Part shown: positions 18,825-26,294 of the stretch, one piece after another
Layout of the letters: each line of letters opens with the position of its first letter
How positions within the stretch are numbered: position 1 is the first letter of the stretch
Assembly (NCBI RefSeq): GCF_937892565.1
Contig: NZ_CALAHQ010000025.1
Coordinates: 1-35,456, forward strand
DNA: 35,456 nucleotides
Reading direction: 5' to 3'
DNA from: an uncultured Roseicyclus sp.
Lineage (GTDB): Bacteria; Pseudomonadota; Alphaproteobacteria; Rhodobacterales; Rhodobacteraceae
Made by a program: the position numbers and the translations under genes
Notes under the pieces: model-generated
What the model was told of the DNA's origin: nothing
Database searches by the model: none
The model's input: only the letters and a program-made list of their open reading frames with translations

Positions 18825-19180
18825 GCGGCTTGAAATCCTATCTGACGGGCAAGGCGGCCGAGGATGCGGTGCTGGCGGCCTATTGCGCGACGGGCCACAG
18901 GCTGGTGTGCCGCCGCTGGCGCGGGCCGGGCGGTGAGATCGATCTGGTTCTGGAAAAGGCCGGAGAGGTCGTTTTTGTCGAAGTGAAAGCCTCGCACAGC
19001 TTTGCAGCGGCGGCCGCGCATGTGTCGCGCCCCCAGATCGCCCGGCTTTTGGCCAGTGCCGAGGCGGGGTTGGGCTATTTCGGCAAGGGTGCGCTGACGC
19101 CCATGCGCTTTGATGTGGCTTTGGTCGATGGGCAGGGGCGGATCGATGTCATTGCCAACGCGCTTCAGGCGGGTTGTTGA
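18821..19180 (+). CDS. yraN: YraN (UPF0102) family endonuclease-like protein
   Basis: The 119-residue protein has the UPF0102 pattern: G-x-x-AED-x-x at the start (LTGKAAEDAVLAAY), then RRWRGPGGEIDLVLEKAG and VVFVEVKAS. The Glu, Asp and E-x-K residues form a restriction-enzyme-like metal site. The usual K-R-x-x-I after that is replaced by RPQIARLLASAE. The cellular role is not firmly known. It overlaps rsmI and precedes gshB by 84 bases, a common order in alphaproteobacteria. Confidence 0.92.
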   Translation: MSGLKSYLTGKAAEDAVLAAYCATGHRLVCRRWRGPGGEIDLVLEKAGEVVFVEVKASHSFAAAAAHVSRPQIARLLASAEAGLGYFGKGALTPMRFDVALVDGQGRIDVIANALQAGC

Positions 19181-19184
19181 CCGC

Positions 19185-19202
19185 GCCGGGCCTTAGCCCG
19201 GC
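19185..19202. terminator. Hairpin between yraN and gshB
   Basis: GCCGGGC (19185-19191) pairs perfectly with GCCCGGC (19196-19202) around CTTA, five bases after the yraN stop. No T-run follows, so it may stabilise the mRNA end or weakly attenuate rather than terminate. Confidence 0.4.
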
Positions 19203-19264
19203 CTTGCGCCCGGGCCCGTCGCGCGCCAAACAGGGGCGACGCGCAACGCCCGGGAGATTGGACC

Positions 19265-20200
19265 ATGAAGGTCGCCTTTCAGATGGACCCGATCGGGTCG
19301 GTCAATATCGATGCCGACAGCACATTCCGCTTGGCCGAAGAGGCGCAAGCGCGCGGTCATGAGCTGTTTTTCTACACCCCCGACCATCTGAGCTACCGCG
19401 AGGGGCGCATCATGGCGCGGGCGCATGCGCTTGCGGTGCAGCGGGTGCGCGGCGATCACGCGCATCTGGGGCCGGTGATGGATCTGGATCTGGCCGATGT
19501 CGATGTGGTCTGGCTGCGCCAGGATCCGCCGTTTGACATGGGCTATATCACCACCACCCATCTGCTGGACCGGCTCAAGGGGCAGACGCTGGTGGTCAAT
19601 GACCCGTTCTGGGTGCGCAACAACCCCGAAAAGCTTTTGGTCCTCGATTTCCCGGAACTGACGCCGCCCACCACGATTGCGCGCGATCTGACGGTGTTGC
19701 GCGCCTTCAAGGACCGGCATGGCGACATCATCCTCAAGCCGCTTTACGGCAATGGGGGCGCGGGGGTGTTCCGGCTGCCCGAAAGCGACCGCAACCTCAA
19801 TTCGCTGCATGAGCTGTTTACCGGCATGAACCGCGAGCCGCTGATCGCGCAGAAATACCTGCCCGATGTGGCCATGGGCGACAAGCGGATCATTCTGGTC
19901 GATGGCGTGCCGGCGGGGGCGATCAACCGGGTGCCGGCGGCGGGCGAGACGCGGTCGAACCTGCATGTGGGCGGGCGGGCGGAAAAGATCGGGCTGACCG
20001 CGCGCGAACATGAGATCTGTGCCGCCATCGGCCCGCGCCTGAAAGAGATGGGGCAGGTGTTCGTCGGCATCGATGTGATCGGCGGCTATCTGACCGAGAT
20101 CAACGTCACCTCGCCCACGGGCATTCAGGAACTGGAACGCTTCGACGGCATCAATGTGGCGGCCATGATCTGGCACGCGATCGAGGCACGACTGGGCTGA
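19265..20200 (+). CDS. gshB: Glutathione synthetase
   Basis: The 311-residue ATP-grasp enzyme joins gamma-glutamylcysteine and glycine. Seen: the start [38 protein letters not shown], the central [19 protein letters not shown]-grasp loop, [19 protein letters not shown], the basic [11 protein letters not shown], and the metal-ligand end [21 protein letters not shown]. Length matches the family. Its ribosome-binding site GGGAG lies eight bases before ATG 19265. The stop forms half of a hairpin with the convergent comM stop. Confidence 0.97.
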   Translation: MKVAFQMDPIGSVNIDADSTFRLAEEAQARGHELFFYTPDHLSYREGRIMARAHALAVQRVRGDHAHLGPVMDLDLADVDVVWLRQDPPFDMGYITTTHLLDRLKGQTLVVNDPFWVRNNPEKLLVLDFPELTPPTTIARDLTVLRAFKDRHGDIILKPLYGNGGAGVFRLPESDRNLNSLHELFTGMNREPLIAQKYLPDVAMGDKRIILVDGVPAGAINRVPAAGETRSNLHVGGRAEKIGLTAREHEICAAIGPRLKEMGQVFVGIDVIGGYLTEINVTSPTGIQELERFDGINVAAMIWHAIEARLG

Positions 20201-20211
20201 GGCGTCAGCCC
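20194..20211. terminator. Symmetric hairpin containing both convergent stop codons
   Basis: GGGCTGA (20194-20200) and TCAGCCC (20205-20211) are perfect complements around GGCG. The TGA of gshB ends the left arm and the TGA of comM, read on the other strand, ends the right arm. No T-run follows on either side. It may work as a shared transcript-end hairpin. Confidence 0.45.
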
Positions 20212-21743
20212 GCACCGCCCATCAGCCGGTAACCCACCGCTTCGGCGATATGGGGCTGGCTGATTGTGGCATCGCCCTCAAGATCGGCGATGGTGCGCGC
20301 AAGGCGCAAGATGCGGTGATAGCCGCGCGCGGTCAGCTTGAAGCGGTCGGCGGCCTTGAGCAAAAAGGCCTTGGCTGCGGCATCGGGTGTGGCGATCTCA
20401 TCCAGAAGCGCGCCTTCGGCATCGGCATTCACCCGTGCCCCGACCCCCAGTGCGGCGAAGCGATCCCCTTGTCGTTTGCGCGCGACCGCCACGCGCTTGG
20501 CGATATCGATGCTTTTCTCTCCATTGGCGGGCAGGTCCAGATCGGCATAGGCGACCGGCGGCACCTCGAGCCGCAGATCGAAGCGGTCCATCAGGGGCCC
20601 CGAGATGCGGCCCATGTAATCGGCGCCGCACAGGGGCGCCCGGCCACAGGCCTGTGCTGCATCGTAAAGCTGGCCGCAGCGGCAAGGATTGGCCGCCGCG
20701 ATCAGCAGGAAGCGGCAGGGATAGGTGACATGCGCATTGGCGCGCGCCACGACCACATCGCCGGTTTCGATCGGCTGGCGCAGCGTTTCCAGCACCGCGC
20801 GGGGATATTCGGGAAACTCATCGAGAAACAGCACGCCATTGTGCGCCAGGCTGATCTCGCCGGGTTTCGCGCCGCGCCCGCCGCCCACGATGGCGGCCAT
20901 GGATGCGGTGTGATGGGGCGCGCGATAGGGGCGCGCGCGCGATATGCCGCCATCGCTGAGCAATCCGGCAAGCGAATGGATCATCGAGGTTTCCAGCGCC
21001 TCGGGCGCCGACAGCGGCGGCAAGATGCCGGGCAGGCGCGCGGCCAGCATCGATTTGCCTGAACCGGGTGCGCCCACCATCAGCAGGTGATGGCGGCCTG
21101 CGGCGGCGATTTCCAGCGCCCGCTTGGCGCGTTCCTGTCCGCGCACCTCGGACAGGCATTTCAGATGCGGTGTATCGATCACCTCGCCGGGGCGGGCGGG
21201 GTCCATGGGGGCGCGGTCGGTCAGATGGGCGATCAGGTCGGCCAGCCTGTGGGCGGCAAAGACGGGCGTGGCGCCAACCCATGCCGCCTCGGCGCCGCAA
21301 CCGGCCGGGCAGAACAGCACCCGCCCATCTTCGCCCGCCGCCAAGGCCGTGGGCAGCGCGCCGATGACCGGCACCAAGGTGCCATCAAGCGACAATTCCC
21401 CCAGCGCCATCGCGTTTTCCACCCGGTCACGCGGGATGATGTCGAGGGCTGCCAACAGCGCCAGCGCAATGGGCAGGTCGAAATGCGACCCTTCCTTGGG
21501 CAGATCGGCGGGCGACAGGTTCACGGTGATGCGTTTGGACGGCAGCGCGATCGCCATGGCCGACAGCGCCGTGCGCACCCGTTCGCGCGCCTCCGACACG
21601 GCCTTGTCGGGCAGGCCCACGACCGTGAAGGCCGGGATGCCGGGGGTCACGGCGCATTGCACCTCCACCCGGCGCGCGTCGAGGCCTTCGAACGCGACGG
21701 TCTGGATGCGGGCGAGGCTTTCGGGGCGCGCGGCGTCAAACAT
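20205..21743 (-). CDS. comM: YifB/ComM family Mg-chelatase-like AAA ATPase
   Basis: The 512-residue protein has an N-terminal Lon-S5-like ChlI domain (VQCAVTPGIPAFTVVGLPDK, NLSPADLPKEGSHFDLPIAL). An AAA+ module follows, with Walker A MVGAPGSGKSML, Walker B GVLFLDEFPEY, and a sensor and arginine region through ISGPLMDRFDLRLEVPP. A zinc-like cysteine cluster lies between (NPCRCGQL, ACGRAPLCGADY). A C-terminal magnesium-chelatase domain has LTARGYHRILRLARTIADL. ComM acts as a hexameric DNA helicase that extends recombination during natural transformation; the role in this organism is inferred. The start at 21743 lacks a clear Shine-Dalgarno sequence, so the N-terminus may be a few residues shorter. 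Confidence 0.94.
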   Translation of the reverse strand: MFDAARPESLARIQTVAFEGLDARRVEVQCAVTPGIPAFTVVGLPDKAVSEARERVRTALSAMAIALPSKRITVNLSPADLPKEGSHFDLPIALALLAALDIIPRDRVENAMALGELSLDGTLVPVIGALPTALAAGEDGRVLFCPAGCGAEAAWVGATPVFAAHRLADLIAHLTDRAPMDPARPGEVIDTPHLKCLSEVRGQERAKRALEIAAAGRHHLLMVGAPGSGKSMLAARLPGILPPLSAPEALETSMIHSLAGLLSDGGISRARPYRAPHHTASMAAIVGGGRGAKPGEISLAHNGVLFLDEFPEYPRAVLETLRQPIETGDVVVARANAHVTYPCRFLLIAAANPCRCGQLYDAAQACGRAPLCGADYMGRISGPLMDRFDLRLEVPPVAYADLDLPANGEKSIDIAKRVAVARKRQGDRFAALGVGARVNADAEGALLDEIATPDAAAKAFLLKAADRFKLTARGYHRILRLARTIADLEGDATISQPHIAEAVGYRLMGGAG

Positions 21744-21789
21744 GGTTAACGTTTACGCCCGAAGCGTTACCGAAAGGTAAATACAGCCC

Positions 21790-22482
21790 TCAGCGTTCGG
21801 GTGGGGCGATGGGAAACGGCACGCGCGGCAGGCCCATCTCATAGGCGGTCTGCTCGGGGCCATCGGTCAGGCCGATTGCGCGCCATTGCCGAAGCGGCGG
21901 ATGCGCAAGATGGGCCGCGACATAAGCGTGTGCCGCGCTGGACACCGGCAGGCCATAGCCCGCGATGCGCATGGCGACGGGCGCGTAGAACACATCGGCC
22001 AGCGTGTAGGTGCCGAACAGGAACGGGCCACCCGACCGTGACAGCGCGCGCGACCACAAGCCATCGATCCGCGCCAGATCGGCCAGAACCGCATCGGATG
22101 GTTTGAACCCCGCCCAACCCGTGCGCAGGTTCATCGGACATGCGGCGCGCAGCGCACCAAAGCCGGAATGCATTTCTGCGATCAGGCTTTGCGCCATGGT
22201 CCGATCGGTGGGGTCTCGCGGCAAAAGCCCATGATCGGGAAAGGTTTCGGCCAGATGCCAGGCAATCGCGATGCTGTCGCTCAACACCCCGCCCTGCGGT
22301 GTCTTGAGCGCCGGCACGCTGCGCAGGCCCGGGGCAAACGCTTCAAGCGCGCGGGCAAAGCCGTCGTGATACAAGATGGTGCTGTGCAGCGTGACCGGGA
22401 TGCCAAAGGCGCCAAAGGGCAGCCAGCCGCGCAACGACCAGCTGGAATAGGAGCGGTCGCCGATCATCAAGGCATAGGGCAT
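21790..22482 (-). CDS. Glutathione S-transferase family protein
   Basis: The 230-residue protein has a thioredoxin-like N-terminal half (MPYALMIGDRSYSSWSLRGW) with serine at the usual glutathione-activating place. The G-site stretch GVLSDSIAIAWHLAETFPDHG follows. The C-terminal half is helical (PFLFGTYTLADVFYAPVAMR, with the N-capping-like TLADV motif). Substrate unknown. The ATG at 22482 is chosen; an ATG at 22584 adds an unlikely 34-residue lead. It lies 46 bases upstream of comM on the same strand and is divergent from rpoH2. With gshB nearby the area has two glutathione-related genes, but they are on different strands. Confidence 0.9.
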   Translation of the reverse strand: MPYALMIGDRSYSSWSLRGWLPFGAFGIPVTLHSTILYHDGFARALEAFAPGLRSVPALKTPQGGVLSDSIAIAWHLAETFPDHGLLPRDPTDRTMAQSLIAEMHSGFGALRAACPMNLRTGWAGFKPSDAVLADLARIDGLWSRALSRSGGPFLFGTYTLADVFYAPVAMRIAGYGLPVSSAAHAYVAAHLAHPPLRQWRAIGLTDGPEQTAYEMGLPRVPFPIAPPER

Positions 22483-22587
22483 GGGGGTCGCTTTCGGAAA
22501 ACAGGGGCCTGTCGCGCAATCGCGACATCGTGATGGCAGATCTGGGCGGGTTCTATGCGGCGGCGTGAAATTTTCCATCCCCAAAAG

Positions 22588-22616
22588 TGAACCAACCGCG
22601 ATCTGGCTGCGTAGAA
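22588..22616 (+). promoter_or_regulatory. Possible extracytoplasmic-sigma promoter of rpoH2
   Basis: TGAACC (22588-22593) and GTAGAA (22611-22616) are 17 bases apart, about 55 bases before rpoH2. In Rhodobacter sphaeroides, rpoHII is read by the singlet-oxygen sigma factor RpoE, whose promoters carry TGATC-like -35 and TAAGA-like -10 boxes. The match here is partial, so the call is tentative. Confidence 0.3.
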
Positions 22617-22670
22617 CTTAACAGAACGTGACTTGCCGATGCGTGATCAACAGGAACCGGGAGGTCCCAG

Positions 22671-23552
22671 ATGGCACTGGACATGGGTGGAGATCAGAAC
22701 CTCAGCCGCCGCGCGATGCGGGCCGAGCTTCTGGATGCAGAAACGGAATTGCGTCTGGCCTATGCCTGGCGCGACCAGCGCGATGAAGAGGCGCTGCACC
22801 GCCTGGTGACAGCCTACATGCGCCTGGCCATTTCGATGGCCGCCAAGTTCAAGCGCTATGGCGCGCCGATGAATGACCTGATCCAGGAGGCCGGTCTGGG
22901 CCTGATGAAGGCCGCTGACAAATTCGACCCGGATCGGGGCGTGCGCTTTTCGACCTATGCGGTCTGGTGGATCAAGGCGTCCATTCAGGATTATGTCATG
23001 CGCAACTGGTCGATGGTGCGCACCGGATCGACATCTTCGCAAAAATCCCTGTTTTTCAACATGCGCCGGGTTCAGGCCCGGCTCGAGCGCGAGGCGCAGG
23101 CCGCAGGCCAAAGCCTCGACAAGCACCAGCTGCGCCAGATGATCGCCACCGAAGTGGGCGTGCCGCTGCATGATGTCGAGATGATGGAGGGCCGGCTGGC
23201 CGGGTCGGATTATTCGCTGAACGCGACCCAATCGGTCGATGAGGATGGCCGCGAATGGATCGACGCGCTGGAAGATGACAGCGCGCAGGCCGCCGAGCTT
23301 GTCGAGGCCAGCCATGACACCCGGCAATTGCGTGATTGGCTGATCGCCGCGATGCAGGCGCTGAACGATCGCGAACGCTTTATCGTGCGTGAACGCAAGC
23401 TGCGCGAAGAACCCCGCACGCTCGAAAGCCTTGGCGAAGAGCTGGGCCTGAGCAAGGAACGCGTGCGCCAGCTTGAAGCCGCCGCCTTTGCCAAGATGCG
23501 CAAGACGCTCGAGGCGCAATCCAAGGAGGTCCGGTCATTTTTCGCCGCATGA
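22671..23552 (+). CDS. rpoH2: RNA polymerase sigma factor RpoH, RpoH2 type
   Basis: The 293-residue sigma-70 family group has region 1.2-2 (AETELRLAYAWRDQRDEEAL), region 2.1-2.4 (RYGAPMNDLIQEAGLGLMKA, FSTYAVWWIKASIQDYVMRN) with the RpoH-type Trp pair, an RpoH box-like MVRTGSTSSQKSLFFNMRR, and region 4.2 (ESLGEELGLSKERVRQLEAA). The sequence is closer to the alphaproteobacterial RpoH2 type, as I know it, than to heat-shock RpoH1: RRAMRAELLDAETEL at the start and SMVRTGST in the centre. RpoH2 answers singlet-oxygen and oxidative stress in Rhodobacter. The start has GGGAGG at about 22660. The stop overlaps a 42-codon frame by four bases. Confidence 0.93.
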   Translation: MALDMGGDQNLSRRAMRAELLDAETELRLAYAWRDQRDEEALHRLVTAYMRLAISMAAKFKRYGAPMNDLIQEAGLGLMKAADKFDPDRGVRFSTYAVWWIKASIQDYVMRNWSMVRTGSTSSQKSLFFNMRRVQARLEREAQAAGQSLDKHQLRQMIATEVGVPLHDVEMMEGRLAGSDYSLNATQSVDEDGREWIDALEDDSAQAAELVEASHDTRQLRDWLIAAMQALNDRERFIVRERKLREEPRTLESLGEELGLSKERVRQLEAAAFAKMRKTLEAQSKEVRSFFAA

Positions 23553-23677
23553 TCCTTCACGCGCCGCTGGCGCTTTTGGCGGGGCTGTTCATCCTGTCCA
23601 TCACCATCGCGGCACCCGGTGCGCAACCGGCTGCCGCCGACCGCAACCCGTCACAAACCATTGCCTTCCTGCGCTAG
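23549..23677 (+). CDS. Possible 42-residue membrane or secreted peptide
   Basis: An ATG overlaps the rpoH2 stop (ATGA) and opens 42 codons ending at TAG, four bases before the likely start of the ChaN-like gene. The peptide starts MILHAPLALLAGLFILSITI, a signal-anchor-like stretch, followed by AAPGAQPAAADRNPSQTI. AAGGAGG lies at 23523-23529, which is further upstream than normal. It fits neatly between two genes but no family is recognised, so it could be chance. Confidence 0.35.
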   Translation: MILHAPLALLAGLFILSITIAAPGAQPAAADRNPSQTIAFLR

Positions 23678-23681
23678 GGCT

Positions 23682-24500
23682 GTGGCATGGTGCTTGCGCC
23701 TTGCCGTGGCATGCGCCCTGTGTCTGGGTGCACTCAAGGCCGTGGCGCAAGAGGCGGAGCTGTCTGACATCTTGCGCGCAGCGCAGGGCGCCCAGATCCT
23801 GATCCTGGGTGAGGTGCATGACAACCCCGGTCATCACGCAAGACAGGCCGAGATTCTGGATCGGCTGATGCCGTCGGCTGTGGTGTTTGAAATGATTTCG
23901 GCTGATGCGGCCGCGCGCATCACGCCCGATCTGGCCCGCGACCCAGCGGCCTTGGCGCTTGCGCTTGACTGGGCCAATTCCGGTTGGCCCGATTTCGCGT
24001 TTTATGCCCCCCTGTTTGCCCTCGGGGCACAGGTTCCCGTCTATGGCGCGCATCTGGATCGCGCGGCCGTGCGGGCGGCGTTTGATCGGGGGGCTGCGGC
24101 TGTCTTTGCGGGTGACAGCGCGCGCTTTGGTCTGAACGACGCCTTGCCCCAGGCCGAACAAACCGCCCGCGAGGCCGAACAGATGGCCGCCCATTGCGAT
24201 GCGCTGCCCGACCATCTCCTGCCCGGCTTCGTCGAGGCCCAGCGCTTGCGCGATGCCGCGCTGGCCATGGCGGCACTGGCCGCATGGGATGCCCATGGTG
24301 GCCCGGTTGCGGTGATCACGGGCAATGGCCACGCACGGCGCGATTGGGGGGTGCCCGCGCTTTTGGCCCGCGCCGCGCCCGAGGTTGCGGTCTTTGCGCT
24401 GGGCCAGTTCGAGGCTCTGCCCGGGGGTGATGTGCCCTTTGACCGGTGGGCGATGTCGGCCCCGGTGGACCGCCCCGACCCCTGTGCCGCCTTTCGTTGA
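23682..24500 (+). CDS. ChaN-family (haem/iron-regulated) protein
   Basis: The protein of about 272 residues starts with a signal peptide (VAWCLRLAVACALCLGALKA) probably cut at AVA-QEAEL. The family motif ILILGEVHDNPGHHARQAEIL follows, with the Glu-His pair thought to bind haem. A GNGHARRDWGVPALL motif is near the end, and the last stretch AMSAPVDRPDPCAAF has a Cys. ChaN of Campylobacter is an iron-regulated, haem-binding lipoprotein; here the signal end is not a clear lipobox, so it may be periplasmic. The GTG at 23682 is chosen (AGGG upstream); the TTG at 23694 gives an equally good signal, so the start is uncertain. It lies between rpoH2 and coaBC. Confidence 0.82.
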   Translation: MAWCLRLAVACALCLGALKAVAQEAELSDILRAAQGAQILILGEVHDNPGHHARQAEILDRLMPSAVVFEMISADAAARITPDLARDPAALALALDWANSGWPDFAFYAPLFALGAQVPVYGAHLDRAAVRAAFDRGAAAVFAGDSARFGLNDALPQAEQTAREAEQMAAHCDALPDHLLPGFVEAQRLRDAALAMAALAAWDAHGGPVAVITGNGHARRDWGVPALLARAAPEVAVFALGQFEALPGGDVPFDRWAMSAPVDRPDPCAAFR

Positions 24501-24521
24501 GTGCGCCATCATCGGCAGAGT

Positions 24522-24556
24522 TTGACATTGCCCTTGGCCGGGTGCGGCCCTAACCT
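24522..24556 (+). promoter_or_regulatory. Possible promoter before coaBC
   Basis: A perfect -35 sequence, TTGACA, is at 24522-24527 in the 84-base gap before coaBC. Candidate -10 sequences (around CCCTAACC, 24548-24555) are weak and the spacing is longer than normal. The gene may have its own start point. Confidence 0.3.
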
Positions 24557-24584
24557 TTGGCGCTGTGAAACAAGGCGGCTCATC

Positions 24585-25781
24585 ATGCTGGCGGACAAGC
24601 GGATTCTTCTGATCATCGGCGGCGGCATCGCGGCGTACAAGGCGCTCGACCTGATCCGGCGACTGCGCGATCAAGGTGCAAGCGTGACCCCGGTTCTGAC
24701 GCGGGCGGGCGAGGCATTCGTGACGCCCCTGTCGGTGTCCGCCTTGGCGGCGCACAAGGTCTATCGCGACCTGTTCGACCTGACCGATGAGGCGGAAATG
24801 GGCCATATCGAGCTGAGCCGCGCCGCCGATCTGATTGTCGTGGCGCCGGCCACCGCCGATCTGATGGGCAAGATGGCGGCGGGTCTGGCCGGTGATCTGG
24901 CCACAACGCTTTTGCTGGCGACCGACAAGCGCGTGTTGATCGCGCCCTCGATGAATGTGCGGATGTGGGATCATCCCGCCACGCGGCGCAATCTGGCGCG
25001 GTTGCTGGCCGACGGCATTTTGGTTGTGGGACCGAACGAGGGGCCCATGGCCTGTGGCGAATTTGGCCCGGGCCGCATGGCCGAGGTGCCCGAGATCGTG
25101 GCCGCGATCGGCGCGGCGCTGGGCAATGGGCCGCTCAAGGGGCGCCATGTGCTGGTCACATCCGGCCCGACCCATGAACCCATCGACCCGGTGCGCTATA
25201 TCGCCAACCGATCCTCGGGGGCGCAAGGCACCGCCTTGGCCGCCGCGTTGCGCGATCTGGGCGCACGCGTCAGCTTCATCACCGGCCCGGCCCTTGTGCC
25301 CCCGCCCGCCGGGGTGGCGGTGATCGCGGTCGAAACGGCGCTTGAGATGGCCGATGCGGTGGCGGCAGCCCTGCCTGCCGATGCGGCTGTCTTTGCCGCC
25401 GCCGTGGCCGATTGGCGCGTGGCCAACCCCGCCGCGCAAAAGATGAAAAAGGATGGCACAGGCGCGCCGCCCTCGCTGGATTTTGCGGAAAACCCCGACA
25501 TTCTGGCCCGTGTGGCCCAAATGGGGGCCGGGCGCCCGCGTCTTGTCGTGGGATTTGCCGCCGAAACCGAGACGGTGGTGGCCCATGCCACGGCCAAGCG
25601 CGCGCGCAAGGGGTGCGACTGGATCGTGGCCAATGATGTCTCGCCTGAAACGGGTATCATGGGGGGCGCGGAAAACGCGGTGACGCTGATGACCGCCCAA
25701 GGCGCGGAAAGCTGGCCGCGCCTGCCAAAGGTCGAGGTCGCCCGGCGGCTGGCCTTGCGCATCGCAGAGGCCTTGGCCTGA
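24585..25781 (+). CDS. coaBC: Bifunctional phosphopantothenoylcysteine decarboxylase / synthetase
   Basis: The 398-residue enzyme performs two steps of coenzyme A synthesis. The N-terminal CoaC part binds FMN (ILLIIGGGIAAYKALDLIRR), has the active histidine in GHIELS, the substrate motif PSMNVRMW, and the catalytic cysteine in MACGEFGPGRM. The CoaB part starts near GPLKGRHVLVTSGPTHEPID, with DPVRYIANRSSGAQG, AAAVADWRV, and the KMKK nucleotide lysines. Length is standard. The start ATG 24585 has AAGGCGG upstream. dut follows by 45 bases on the same strand. Confidence 0.97.
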   Translation: MLADKRILLIIGGGIAAYKALDLIRRLRDQGASVTPVLTRAGEAFVTPLSVSALAAHKVYRDLFDLTDEAEMGHIELSRAADLIVVAPATADLMGKMAAGLAGDLATTLLLATDKRVLIAPSMNVRMWDHPATRRNLARLLADGILVVGPNEGPMACGEFGPGRMAEVPEIVAAIGAALGNGPLKGRHVLVTSGPTHEPIDPVRYIANRSSGAQGTALAAALRDLGARVSFITGPALVPPPAGVAVIAVETALEMADAVAAALPADAAVFAAAVADWRVANPAAQKMKKDGTGAPPSLDFAENPDILARVAQMGAGRPRLVVGFAAETETVVAHATAKRARKGCDWIVANDVSPETGIMGGAENAVTLMTAQGAESWPRLPKVEVARRLALRIAEALA

Positions 25782-25826
25782 GTTGCAGCCGCGCATGCGT
25801 ATTTTGGGAAAGATGAAGGGGGCGGC

Positions 25827-26294
25827 ATGGGCGTGGTGATCGAGACCTTGCGAGAGCCATGGGCCGATCTTGATGTGGCCTTGCCCGATTACGCCACGGC
25901 GGGGGCGGCGGGGGCCGATCTGCGGGCCAATCTGCTGCCTGAGGACCGCGCCGGGGGGCTGGTTCTGGCCCCCGGTGCGCGGGCGCTGGTGCCCACCGGG
26001 CTGCGGGTGGCGATCCCCATGGGCCATGAGATGCAGATCCGCCCGCGCTCGGGGCTGGCGCTCCATCACGGGGTGGGGCTGCTCAACAGCCCCGGCACCA
26101 TCGACAGCGATTATCGCGGGCCCTTGGGGGTGATCTTGGTGAATTTCGGGCAGGAGCCGTTTCGCATCGGCCATGGGGACCGCATTGCCCAAGCGGTCAT
26201 CGCGCCGGTGGTGACGGCGCGCTTTGTCGTGGTTGAAGCGCTTGATCCGACCGCGCGGGGATCGGGCGGTTTCGGGTCGACCGGGGTGCGCTGA
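25827..26294 (+). CDS. dut: dUTP diphosphatase
   Basis: The 155-residue trimeric enzyme hydrolyses dUTP to dUMP. All five motifs are seen in order: [46 protein letters not shown] and [11 protein letters not shown]. The tyrosine that stacks on uracil and the aspartate that activates water (IDSDY) are present. The start ATG follows AAGGGGGCGG. It shares one base with the next gene start (TGATG). coaBC upstream of dut is a common bacterial order. Confidence 0.98.
   Translation: MGVVIETLREPWADLDVALPDYATAGAAGADLRANLLPEDRAGGLVLAPGARALVPTGLRVAIPMGHEMQIRPRSGLALHHGVGLLNSPGTIDSDYRGPLGVILVNFGQEPFRIGHGDRIAQAVIAPVVTARFVVVEALDPTARGSGGFGSTGVR

Noticed and set aside
23601..26192. An 863-codon open frame on the minus strand across chaN, coaBC and dut
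   Set aside because: It is antisense to three well-supported genes and is rich in Gly, His, Arg and Gln with no domain, the usual shadow in high-G+C DNA.
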